Shown here in pieces: positions 7,136 to 14,979 of a stretch of DNA of 64,000 nt. Both the position numbers and the translations under genes were made by a program. The stretch is from Blautia hansenii (GTDB taxonomy: Bacteria; Bacillota; Clostridia; Lachnospirales; Lachnospiraceae). The stretch lies in NCBI RefSeq assembly GCF_013304445.1, contig NZ_JAAITA010000003.1, positions 1-64,000 of the forward strand, in the 5' to 3' direction. The notes under the pieces are model-generated. The model ran no database searches. It saw only the letters and a list, made by a program, of their open reading frames with translations, and had not been told where the DNA came from. Positions within the stretch are counted from its first letter, which is position 1. Each line of letters begins with the position of its first letter.

Positions 7136-7184
7136 AAAGGCGTCGAATTAAGTATTTTGAAATACTTAAATCCGGCGCCTTTTT
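7136..7184 (+). terminator. terminator-like hairpin in the gabT leader
   Basis: AAAGGCG...TTAAGTATT (from 7136) pairs with AATACTTAA...CGCCTTT and runs into TTTTT, an intrinsic terminator. It lies downstream of a good promoter and eight bases before the ribosome binding site of the aminotransferase gene. It may therefore be a leader attenuator as well as the end of the pucR transcript. Confidence 0.65.
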
Positions 7185-7206
7185 GTAATTTAAGGAGGAC
7201 AAATTT

Positions 7207-8580
7207 ATGACAACAAAGGATTTAGCAAATGCATTACCAGAGATTATAACTAAGCAGGTTCCAGGACCAAAGTCAAAAGCACTTCTTGACAGAAGAGATG
7301 CAGCAATTCCACAGGCATTATGTGGCAAGACATATCCAATATGTATTAAGCAGGGCGTAGGCGCAATGTTTGAGGATCTTGATGGCAACAAGATTCTTGA
7401 CTGGGTCGGCGGCGTAGGTGTTCTTAACATAGGTTATTCTAATCCAGAGGTTATAGAGGCAGTTAAGGAACAGGCTGAGAAATATTTCCACACAATCTTC
7501 AATGTATATGTACATGATGGCTATGTAACACTTGCAGAGAGATTAAATAAGATTATTCCATGTAAAGGTGATGTTAAGAAAACATATTTCGCTAACTCAG
7601 GTGCTGAGTGTGATGAGAACGCAATCAAGATTGCAAAGGCTTACACTAAGAGAAATGGTGTTATCTGCTTCACAGGTGCATTCCACGGAAGAACTAATCT
7701 TACAATGGCACTTACAGCCAAGAAGATATATGCAGTAGGCATGGGACCATTTCCAGCAGGAATTTATCGTGCTCCTTATCCATACCTTTACAGAGCGCCT
7801 AAGGGATATACAGAAACTGAGGCAATTCAGTACTATATTGATGAGTTGAACAGAGTATTTGATGAGGGTGCTCCGGCAAGTGAGATTGCCTGCATGATTT
7901 TAGAGCCACTTCAGGGCGAGGGCGGATTTATTCCAGCACCAATTGAATGGGTTAAGGCAGTTCGTAAAATCTGTGATGACAATGGCATTCTTATGATAGC
8001 AGATGAGGTTCAGTGTGGTAACTGCAGAACTGGTAAGTATTATGCTTCTGAGTACTGGAAAGAAGCAGGTGCAGCTCCTGATATCATCACAACAGCAAAG
8101 TCTCTTGGCGGTGGTCTTCCAATATCAGCAATCACAGCAAGAGCAGAGGTTATGGATGCAGCTCCAGCCGGAACAATCGGTGGTACATTCTGTGGTAACC
8201 CACTTGCTTGTGCTTCTGCGTTAGCAATTATGGATGTAATGCAAAGAGATGATTATGCAGCTAAGGCGAGACATATCGGCGAGGTTGTCACAGCAAGATA
8301 TAAGGAACTCCAGAAGAAGTATCCGGTTATTGGCGATATAAGAGGTCTTGGTGCCATGATTGGTATAGAGTTCGTAACAGATCCAGAGACTAAAGAGCCA
8401 GCAACTAAGCTTGTTGCCAGTATTGTTAAAACTGCTATGCAGAAAGGTCTTCTCCTTGAGAGCTGCGGTACAGCAAGCAACACAATCCGCTTCTTAGCTC
8501 CGCTTACAATGACAGATGAGCAGATGGAGAGAGGCCTTGAGATATTCGAGGAGGCTGTTAAAGAAGCACTTGAAGCTTAG
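7207..8580 (+). CDS. gabT: 4-aminobutyrate (GABA) aminotransferase, class III, PLP-dependent
   Basis: A 457-residue enzyme starting behind AAGGAGG. It has the class-III fold landmarks: GAFHGRTN near residue 159, ADEVQCG (PLP Asp region) near 264, and the PLP lysine K298 in TTAKSLGGGLP. GGTFCGNPLA follows. It would transfer the amino group of GABA to 2-oxoglutarate, giving succinic semialdehyde. The next genes, an amino-acid transporter and a 4-hydroxybutyrate dehydrogenase, take substrate in and reduce the product, which makes GABA much more likely than ornithine or acetylornithine as substrate. Codon use in this cassette is richer in A/T than the core genes after 12.6 kb, which suggests horizontal origin. 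Confidence 0.88.
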   Translation: MTTKDLANALPEIITKQVPGPKSKALLDRRDAAIPQALCGKTYPICIKQGVGAMFEDLDGNKILDWVGGVGVLNIGYSNPEVIEAVKEQAEKYFHTIFNVYVHDGYVTLAERLNKIIPCKGDVKKTYFANSGAECDENAIKIAKAYTKRNGVICFTGAFHGRTNLTMALTAKKIYAVGMGPFPAGIYRAPYPYLYRAPKGYTETEAIQYYIDELNRVFDEGAPASEIACMILEPLQGEGGFIPAPIEWVKAVRKICDDNGILMIADEVQCGNCRTGKYYASEYWKEAGAAPDIITTAKSLGGGLPISAITARAEVMDAAPAGTIGGTFCGNPLACASALAIMDVMQRDDYAAKARHIGEVVTARYKELQKKYPVIGDIRGLGAMIGIEFVTDPETKEPATKLVASIVKTAMQKGLLLESCGTASNTIRFLAPLTMTDEQMERGLEIFEEAVKEALEA

Positions 8581-8595
8581 ATGAATATATAAAGA

Positions 8596-8648
8596 CAAAG
8601 GTGTCAGGGCAGATGGATAACCAATATCCGTCTATCCTGACATTCTTT
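8596..8648 (+). terminator. intercistronic hairpin between gabT and the transporter
   Basis: TGTCAGG...CAGATGGATA pairs with TATCCGTCTA...CCTGACA around a short loop, including two G-U pairs. The 3' side lacks a strong T-run, so it is more likely an RNA-processing or stability element, or a leaky terminator, than a full stop. The sequence before it (AAAGACAAAGG) resembles that before the gabT leader hairpin. Confidence 0.5.
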
Positions 8649-8676
8649 AAAATAACTATAATTGGAGGAGATATCT

Positions 8677-10782
8677 ATGGAACAGAAATCAAAGTTTGAT
8701 AAGGTAATGGGTGCGTGGGACATACTCGTTATCGCATTTGGCGCAATGATTGGCTGGGGCTGGGTCATTAACTCAGGAGACTGGATTACAACAGCCGGTT
8801 TTATGGGTTCGATTATTGCGATGCTTATAGGTGGAGTAATGGTGTTCTTCGTAGGTCTTACATATGCAGAGCTTACGTCTGCAATGCCTCAGTGTGGCGG
8901 TGAGCATGTGTTCAGCTACAGGGCAATGGGACCTACAGGCTCATTTATATGTACATGGATGATTATATTAGGATATGTTGCTACATCAGCATTTGAAGCA
9001 ACAGCACTTCCTACAGTAATCACATATCTGTTTCCTGATTTTAATCAGGTTTACCTGTATTCAATAGCAGGCAAAGACATATATCTCACAACTATTATAT
9101 TAGGTGTTGGTGTTGCCATTCTTATCACAATTATCAATATCAAAGGTGCTAAGACAGCAGCCATGCTGCAGACAATACTTACAGCAATTATTGCAATTGC
9201 AGGAATACTTCTTGTAGTTGGTTCTGCTGTTAATGGTGACGGCTCTAATATAACAGGACAGATGTGGGAGTCTTCAACTGGAAGCACACTTGGAAGCGTG
9301 TTCAAGGTTGCCTGCATGACACCATTCTTATTCATAGGATTTGATGTTATACCACAGGCAGCAGAAGAGATTACTGTACCTTATAAAAAAATTGGCAAAA
9401 TCATGCTGTTATCCATATTCCTTGCTGTTGCATGGTATCTTCTCATAATATTTGCAGTCTGCTACATTATGCCACAGAGTGCAATTGTACAGGAAATGTC
9501 ATCACAGAATGGGCTTGTATCAGTTCAGGCCATTGAGATAGCTTTCCATTCTCCGTTAATGGGTAAGGTGCTTATCATTGGCGGTTTATGCGGAATTATA
9601 ACATCATGGAATTCGTTCCTTATGGGTGGAAGCAGGGCTTTATATTCAATGGGTGAATCTCTGATGATACCTAAGGTATTTGGTAAACTTGGAAAGAATA
9701 AGACACCAGAAGCAGCCATTATCCTTTGCGGTATTGCATGCTGTATAGCTCCATTCTTCGGAAGAGGTGTTCTTGTATGGCTTGTTGATGCAGCTTCATT
9801 TGGATGTGTTATTGCATATATGTTTGTCTCAATATCATTCTGTATATTGAGAAAGAGAAAACCGGATATGGAGCGTCCATACAAGGTAAAGGCTGGTAAA
9901 TTTGTAGGTGTTATGGCGGTTGCCATGGCTGGATTTATGACACTCTTATACATTATTCCGGCATCATTTTCAGCAGCACTTATATGGCAGGAATGGGTAG
10001 TTGTAGGAACATGGCTTGTGTTAGGAGTGTTCTTCTACTTCTATTCTAAGAGAAAATATGGCGCAGAATTTGGACGTGACATCTTCATAGTTGATGAAGA
10101 TAAGAGCGATGTGACAGAGAATGAAGCTTCTCATATAGCTGCGATTAATAAGAAATACGAAGGAAAGCATTTTGTTGTCACAGTTGGTTGTGAGTACGGA
10201 AGTGGTGGACCGGAGATTGCCAAGATGGTTGCAGATTATTTTGGAATAGAGTATTATAACAGGGACCTTGTAGATAAGGTCGTAGAGCAGATTGGCGTTG
10301 ACAAGGGACTTGTTGAGGAAGCTGATACAAAGATTGGTGTCAGATATGGATTTGATACATCTTATGGTGTACGTTATGCCAACCTTTCAAACCGTGTAAT
10401 TGATGCACAGTTCCAGACAATTCATGATTTTGCCGAGAAGTCATCATGTGTTATTGTCGGCCGAAGCAGTGACTACATTCTCAGAGACAGAAATGATGTA
10501 TTAAATGTATTCCTATATGCACCAGAAGAAGATGAGATAGCTGCAGTTATGAAAGAGAAAGGTATTAATGAACGTAAGGCAAGAGAAGAATGGGAGTCTG
10601 TTGAAAAGGCACAGCACGCAAGGCACGAATATATTACAGGCAAGAAGCGTGGCGACAGGCATACAAGGGATATCCTTCTTAACAGCAGCCTTCTTGGATG
10701 GAGACAGACAGCAGATTTCATTATAGACCTTGTAGAGCGCAAATATGCTATTAGTGATGATGAAGTCAGGAAGGAGGCTTAA
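8677..10782 (+). CDS. APC-family amino-acid transporter fused to a cytidylate-kinase-like domain
   Basis: A 701-residue protein; ATG 8677 follows GGAGGA. Residues about 10-465 form an APC permease with about 12 membrane segments (MGAWDILVIAFGAMIGWGW at the N-terminus) and the family's PLT-like loops. After a linker (about 465-495), residues about 495-690 form a soluble P-loop kinase-like domain: VTVGCEYGSGGPEIAK, then YYNRDLVDKV and CVIVGRSSDYIL, as in the cytidylate kinase-like family. The operon context points to GABA uptake. The kinase-like part probably faces the cytoplasm and may sense nucleotides or regulate transport; its catalytic activity is unknown. The two parts are one uninterrupted reading frame. 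Confidence 0.85.
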   Translation: MEQKSKFDKVMGAWDILVIAFGAMIGWGWVINSGDWITTAGFMGSIIAMLIGGVMVFFVGLTYAELTSAMPQCGGEHVFSYRAMGPTGSFICTWMIILGYVATSAFEATALPTVITYLFPDFNQVYLYSIAGKDIYLTTIILGVGVAILITIINIKGAKTAAMLQTILTAIIAIAGILLVVGSAVNGDGSNITGQMWESSTGSTLGSVFKVACMTPFLFIGFDVIPQAAEEITVPYKKIGKIMLLSIFLAVAWYLLIIFAVCYIMPQSAIVQEMSSQNGLVSVQAIEIAFHSPLMGKVLIIGGLCGIITSWNSFLMGGSRALYSMGESLMIPKVFGKLGKNKTPEAAIILCGIACCIAPFFGRGVLVWLVDAASFGCVIAYMFVSISFCILRKRKPDMERPYKVKAGKFVGVMAVAMAGFMTLLYIIPASFSAALIWQEWVVVGTWLVLGVFFYFYSKRKYGAEFGRDIFIVDEDKSDVTENEASHIAAINKKYEGKHFVVTVGCEYGSGGPEIAKMVADYFGIEYYNRDLVDKVVEQIGVDKGLVEEADTKIGVRYGFDTSYGVRYANLSNRVIDAQFQTIHDFAEKSSCVIVGRSSDYILRDRNDVLNVFLYAPEEDEIAAVMKEKGINERKAREEWESVEKAQHARHEYITGKKRGDRHTRDILLNSSLLGWRQTADFIIDLVERKYAISDDEVRKEA

Positions 10783-10788
10783 TATACG

Positions 10789-11910
10789 ATGAAAGGCTTT
10801 TTTATTAAAACAGAAGTTGAGGAATTTGATACATTTGAACAGTTCGTGAAAGAGGCCGGGTTAGGATCGGATGATTTAGTGTTTTGTGGTGAGCATACAT
10901 ATAATGATTATGTGAAGCCATTAGGAGTTGAGGTGCAGACACTGTTCAGGGACAGATACAGCAAGGGTGAACCTGTTGACAGTGAAGTTGATGCTATTCT
11001 TGATGTGTGCAGGAATAAGAAATTTGGAAGAATTATTGCTATAGGTGGCGGAACTGTTATTGATATTGCGAAATTAATTGCTGTGGCTAAACCTGAATAT
11101 AATGTGGATGATCTGTATGATAATGCGGCAGAGCTTAAAAAGCATCATCAGCTTGTGGCAATACCTACAACATGTGGTACTGGCAGTGAAGTAACGAATA
11201 TTTCCGTTGTTAACCGTGTAAGTAAAGGTGTCAAGATGGGACTGGCCATTGATGCAATGCTTCCAGATAAAGCAGTTATGATAACGAATATGCTTGATTC
11301 ATTGCCATATAAGATATTTGCGACATCATCAATTGATGCAATGGTACACAGTGTTGAATCATTTTTAAGTCCTAACGGATGCAGTATATCAAGAATATTT
11401 TCAACAGAGGCATTAAAGACTATTATTTCATGCTGGAAAAAGGCTGTAGATAATGGCGGAGGTGAAGCATGGAAAGAGTTTGCGGCGGATTTCCTTAAAG
11501 CCTCTAACTGGGCGGGACTTGGTTTCGGTTATGCAGGCTGTGCAGCAGTCCATGCATGTGCATACCCATTAGGCTCCGTATACCATATTCCACATGGACA
11601 GTCAAACCAGTTAATGTTTGCACCTGTAATGAAGAAATACAAAGAACTCCAGCCAGTAGGCAGAATTAATGATCTTGAAGCAATAATAGCCGAAACCCTC
11701 GGCTGTAATGCAGATGAGGCTCTTGAGGTATTATATGAACTTATGGACGAAGTCTTAAAGAGTGAACCCCTTAAAAACTTCGGTGTCAAAGAAAGTGACC
11801 TTCCGGGATTCGCCAGCGGCGTAATCAAAACCCAGCAGCGTCTTCTGAAGAATAACTATATTCCTCTCACAGAGGAACAGGTACTTGATATATATAAGGC
11901 AGTATTTTAA
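10789..11910 (+). CDS. 4-hydroxybutyrate dehydrogenase (iron-containing alcohol dehydrogenase)
   Basis: A 373-residue type III (Fe) alcohol dehydrogenase. GGGTVIDIAK near residue 84 binds NAD(P), and PTTCGTGSEVT follows. The metal ligands lie in SSIDAMVHSVESF (Asp and His) and in the later VHACAYPLG and YHIPHGQSN histidines. It most resembles the 4-hydroxybutyrate dehydrogenases of Clostridium, which reduce succinic semialdehyde to 4-hydroxybutyrate. That product fits the aminotransferase two genes upstream. Its ribosome binding site AAGGAGG lies within the end of the transporter gene, seven bases before the stop. A different short-chain aldehyde as substrate remains possible. Confidence 0.83.
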   Translation: MKGFFIKTEVEEFDTFEQFVKEAGLGSDDLVFCGEHTYNDYVKPLGVEVQTLFRDRYSKGEPVDSEVDAILDVCRNKKFGRIIAIGGGTVIDIAKLIAVAKPEYNVDDLYDNAAELKKHHQLVAIPTTCGTGSEVTNISVVNRVSKGVKMGLAIDAMLPDKAVMITNMLDSLPYKIFATSSIDAMVHSVESFLSPNGCSISRIFSTEALKTIISCWKKAVDNGGGEAWKEFAADFLKASNWAGLGFGYAGCAAVHACAYPLGSVYHIPHGQSNQLMFAPVMKKYKELQPVGRINDLEAIIAETLGCNADEALEVLYELMDEVLKSEPLKNFGVKESDLPGFASGVIKTQQRLLKNNYIPLTEEQVLDIYKAVF

Positions 11911-12278
11911 GGTTTTGTTAAGGTTCTTCCAATTCATTCTAAATCTAAAACCGGATATGTCAGTGAAAAAAATATTTATCAATGTGAGGAATGTAAAGAT
12001 TGCCCTTACAAGAAAGAATGTATCAAAGGGAACAACTGTAAAATACCAATAGAAGAACGAAACAAAGTCTTCTCAGAATCAACAGAAGCATCCAGGAAGA
12101 GGAAGCTTTTGGTGAGATGAAACAGGATATGCAGTTTCGCAGATATTTGAGTCGTGGCACATCGAATGTTCTTTCCAAAAGTGTTTTGCTTGAAATGGCA
12201 AAAAATGTAAACAAACTTCATAACAAGATACAAAAAGGGAAAACAGGAACACATTTATTTCCTTTGAAGAGTGCATAA
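11911..12278 (+). pseudogene. IS1182-type transposase, C-terminal remnant with frameshift
   Basis: Directly after the dehydrogenase stop, frame 11911 reads a transposase tail with a cysteine knuckle (CEECKDCPYKKECIKG) and stops near 12117. Another frame then continues from about 12110 (FGEMKQDMQFRRYLSRG) to the family's usual ending (KLHNKIQKGKTGTHLFPLK) at 12278. Order and spacing match IS1182 transposase C-termini, but the N-terminal DDE domain and the arginine-rich link are gone and the frame is broken. It is a dead insertion-sequence fragment marking the edge of the GABA cassette. Confidence 0.72.
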
Positions 12279-12580
12279 ATTTAGAAAATCCAAAATTTTT
12301 TAAAACTCCGCTTTTGGACTGTATTAATAAAGTATGGATTTTTTACGAAAAAGCTGCCATTTCAGTAGAAACAGAGCAACTATATAGAAAAAATCAAGAA
12401 AAAGGAAGTTTCCGCTTCACGATTTACTAATCGTTAAAGAGACAGCACCAGCTGTGAATGTGGTGCGGCTGGCAGGCTTTCGGTGCGTCTTCCGGGCGCA
12501 AGCGGGTAATAGCCCCTTATAGGGGCAGTGCAAACCACCGGCTAAGCCGGTGGTCGTGATTGTGTATCCATTGATTATGC
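12279..12580. other. gene-free stretch between IS remnant and prs operon
   Basis: I see no gene here. The left half (12279-12420) is A+T-rich without clear structure. The right half holds the IS605-like folded segment described separately. Stop codons break every frame into short pieces. Confidence 0.5.
12430..12560 (+). ncRNA. IS200/IS605-like structured end, possibly an orphan omega-RNA
   Basis: About 130 bases of G+C-rich folded sequence in an A+T-rich gap. GCCCCT/AGGGGC (12512-12526) forms one hairpin and ACCACCGGCT/AGCCGGTGGT (12534-12554) a near-perfect second one. Earlier segments (CACCAGCTGTG, CTTCCGGGCGCAAGCGGG) can pair as well. A run of hairpins ending in such a palindrome is typical of the right end of IS605/IS1341 elements, where the TnpB guide RNA is encoded. 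No tnpA or tnpB is visible, so this would be a solo end. The identification comes from structure and recollection of such ends, not from alignment. Confidence 0.45.
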
Positions 12581-12796
12581 TTAACCTCTGTGATAAGGAT
12601 GGGAATGCTGCTCTTCGTATTCCTCAAGTTTAATTTTGATATAATTCCACAGGACAGGCAGGAATGGCACCAAACATGCAATCAGCACTATAATGGTTAC
12701 CAGCGTGATGTCGAAAGTGGTTTGGTAAACAAATGCTGCATAGAGAATCAAAAAAAACGAAGAAAAAACTGGTAAATTATTCTTTTCCCTGTGCAC
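12581..12796 (-). CDS. small two-span membrane protein downstream of prs
   Basis: A 71-residue protein with two hydrophobic stretches (FSSFFLILYAAFVY and LVTIIVLIACLVPFLPVLW) and a charged tail ending in EEQHSHPYHRG. Its ATG lies inside the end of prs (20-base overlap), so translation is probably coupled. I do not recognise the family. The hairpin at 12534-12554 lies downstream on this strand but lacks a T-run. The sequence is short, but the clean membrane pattern and overlap support a real gene. Confidence 0.55.
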   Translation of the reverse strand: MHREKNNLPVFSSFFLILYAAFVYQTTFDITLVTIIVLIACLVPFLPVLWNYIKIKLEEYEEQHSHPYHRG

Positions 12797-13970
12797 GGTT
12801 GTGCTTCTGAAGCAGTTTATTGATACGTTCTACAGGATTTAAAAGTTTGCTGATGGAACCGTCATGGTTCAGGGTATCAATGATGAGAGCAATGTATTTA
12901 CTCATATCGCAGTTTACATAATATGGTTTCTGCAGCAGTTCCTCTGTCTGATATACCAGGTTGGTAGTGAGCAGGCGGTCAAATACACCATTTTCATATG
13001 CTTTGTCAAAACGCTCGAGACCGTTAGTGAATAAGCCAAAGGTGGAACACATGAAGATTTTGCCTGCACCTTTTTCCTTTAAAAGGGCGGCAACCTCCAG
13101 CATACTGTCACCGGAAGAAATCATGTCGTCAATGATAATCATATCTTTGCCGGAAACATCGGCTCCCAGAAATTCGTGAGCTACAATGGGGTTTCTTCCG
13201 TCAATAATGGTGGAATAGTCACGGCGTTTGTAGAACATACCCATATCCACACCAAGTACATTGGCCAGATAAATGGCGCGTCCGGTACCTCCTGCGTCCG
13301 GGCTGATAATCATTAAATGGTCGCTGTCTACCTGCAAATCCGGTTCTGCACGGAACAGTCCTTTGACAAATTGATAAGCCGGCTGAACAGTTTCAAATCC
13401 TTGAAGCGGAATGGCATTCTGTACACGGGGGTCGTGAGCGTCAAATGTAATGATGTTGTCCACACCCATGTCCGTCAGTTCCTGCAGAGCCAGGGCACAG
13501 TCCAGGGATTCTCTTCCTGTTCTCTTGTGCTGGCGGCTTTCATAGAGAAACGGCATAATTACGTTCACTCTGCGGGCCTTGCCTCCTACAGCAGCGATGA
13601 TTCTCTTTAAATCCTGGAAATGGTCATCCGGGGACATATGGTTAACTTCTCCGCACAGAGAATAAGTGAGAGAGTAGTTGCACACATCCACCATGAGATA
13701 CAGGTCATCACCGCGGACAGATTCCTGCAGAACTCCTTTTGCCTCGCCGGAGCCGAAGCGGGGAGCCTTGGCGCTGATGAGGTAGGAATCCCTCTCATAA
13801 CCTTCAAAAGTCAGGTTATTTTTTTCCTGATGGTCCCGGTCTTTTCGCCATTTTACGATGTAGTCATTGACTTTGTTCCCCAGCTTTTCACAGCTTTTTA
13901 AAGGGATAATACCCAGGCGTCCTACGGGAAGGGAATCTAAAGGTGTTGCAGTTTTTGGTGACATGTTCAT
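12777..13970 (-). CDS. prs: ribose-phosphate pyrophosphokinase
   Basis: A 397-residue PRPP synthetase of the longer clostridial type (the usual bacterial enzyme is about 315). The N-terminal half has the ATP/ribose-5-phosphate region PFLYESRQHKRTGRESLDC (140-158) and FDAHDPRVQNAI (176-187). The PRPP loop is MIIIDDMISSGDS (277-289). It makes PRPP for nucleotide, His and Trp synthesis. Its start overlaps the end of the dnaI-like gene by four bases, so dnaD-dnaI-prs and the small membrane gene form one minus-strand operon. Confidence 0.93.
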   Translation of the reverse strand: MNMSPKTATPLDSLPVGRLGIIPLKSCEKLGNKVNDYIVKWRKDRDHQEKNNLTFEGYERDSYLISAKAPRFGSGEAKGVLQESVRGDDLYLMVDVCNYSLTYSLCGEVNHMSPDDHFQDLKRIIAAVGGKARRVNVIMPFLYESRQHKRTGRESLDCALALQELTDMGVDNIITFDAHDPRVQNAIPLQGFETVQPAYQFVKGLFRAEPDLQVDSDHLMIISPDAGGTGRAIYLANVLGVDMGMFYKRRDYSTIIDGRNPIVAHEFLGADVSGKDMIIIDDMISSGDSMLEVAALLKEKGAGKIFMCSTFGLFTNGLERFDKAYENGVFDRLLTTNLVYQTEELLQKPYYVNCDMSKYIALIIDTLNHDGSISKLLNPVERINKLLQKHNRAQGKE

Positions 13971-14956
13971 TTTCCTCCTAAAAGTTTTTTTTGGATTCGT
14001 ATATCATTTCCAACTAATTTCAGCATGGTGTAATTGCTGGTAACTCTGGAAAAGGTTCTTTCGGAATAGGCTTCCATAAAATCGGCCAGAGTCAGGTTGG
14101 TGGAGATGATAGTTGATTTTTTATTCATAATTCGCTCATTGATGCAGCAGAACAATTGGGAAGAAACAAAGCTGTTTGTGAGTTCTGTACCCAGATCATC
14201 AATGATGAGCAAATCACAGTCGTAGACAAAGGCTGCCATATCTGCGGATTCAGAATCCTTTTCAAAGGCATTTTTGGACAGTAAATCAAATAAATCAAAA
14301 GAAGTAAAGTACAGCACAAAGAAAGACCTGTCCAGCAATTCTTTGGCAATACAGTGTGTGAGATAAGTTTTTCCTACCCCGGTTTCTCCATATATAAACA
14401 GGTTTCCTGCCTCTTCCCGGAACTTTTCAATCAAGTCCCAGGCTTTGTCATAGGCATTCCGGGCAGATTCCAGTGAGGTAATGCCGGTTGCAGGGTCTGT
14501 GATTTCGGAAGAGTAGTAATCAAAAGAAAAATGGGCAAAGTTCTCAGTATCCAGTATGTCCCGGATATTGGACTGGGTATACAGCAAATCCACAGCGGCT
14601 TTCCGGAAACAGGTACACTTTTCGTTCCCGATATAGCCGGTATCTTTACACAGAGGACAGTCATAATGCAAATCCAGATAATCGGCAGGATATCCATTTG
14701 CCCGGAGAATTTCTGCTTTTTCCAGAGAAAGAGCCTGTATTTTTTCTGCCAGGTCAAAGTCGTCCCCTTTTTGGGCACCCAGAAGAAGACGTGCCTTTAA
14801 AAGTCCAAGTCCGGCAATTTCCCTGCGGATTTCCCTAAGGCGGGGAAGCTGTTCTTCTGCCCGGCGGATTCTCTCATCCTGTTGGTGTTTCTGCAGAAGC
14901 TGTTTTTGGTTGTAATTACGCATGAGCGCGTCGTATTGAAAATTTTTCAGTGACAC
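13967..14956 (-). CDS. DnaI/DnaC-like helicase loader ATPase
   Basis: A 329-residue AAA+ protein. A helical N-terminal part (1-95) is followed by a zinc-binding cluster (C100, C103, C114, C116 in YDCPLCKDTG...KCTCF). The ATPase has Walker A GETGVGKT (190-197), Walker B LLIIDDLG (249-256) and sensor 1 STNLT. This is the plan of DnaI, which loads the replicative helicase at origins. It follows a DnaD-domain gene by 23 bases, and both lie directly downstream of a DnaA-box array, which fits a replication-initiation operon. A transposon-type DnaC is less likely in this core setting. Confidence 0.88.
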   Translation of the reverse strand: MSLKNFQYDALMRNYNQKQLLQKHQQDERIRRAEEQLPRLREIRREIAGLGLLKARLLLGAQKGDDFDLAEKIQALSLEKAEILRANGYPADYLDLHYDCPLCKDTGYIGNEKCTCFRKAAVDLLYTQSNIRDILDTENFAHFSFDYYSSEITDPATGITSLESARNAYDKAWDLIEKFREEAGNLFIYGETGVGKTYLTHCIAKELLDRSFFVLYFTSFDLFDLLSKNAFEKDSESADMAAFVYDCDLLIIDDLGTELTNSFVSSQLFCCINERIMNKKSTIISTNLTLADFMEAYSERTFSRVTSNYTMLKLVGNDIRIQKKLLGGK

Positions 14957-14979
14957 AGTAAAATCTCCTTACCTGGTGC

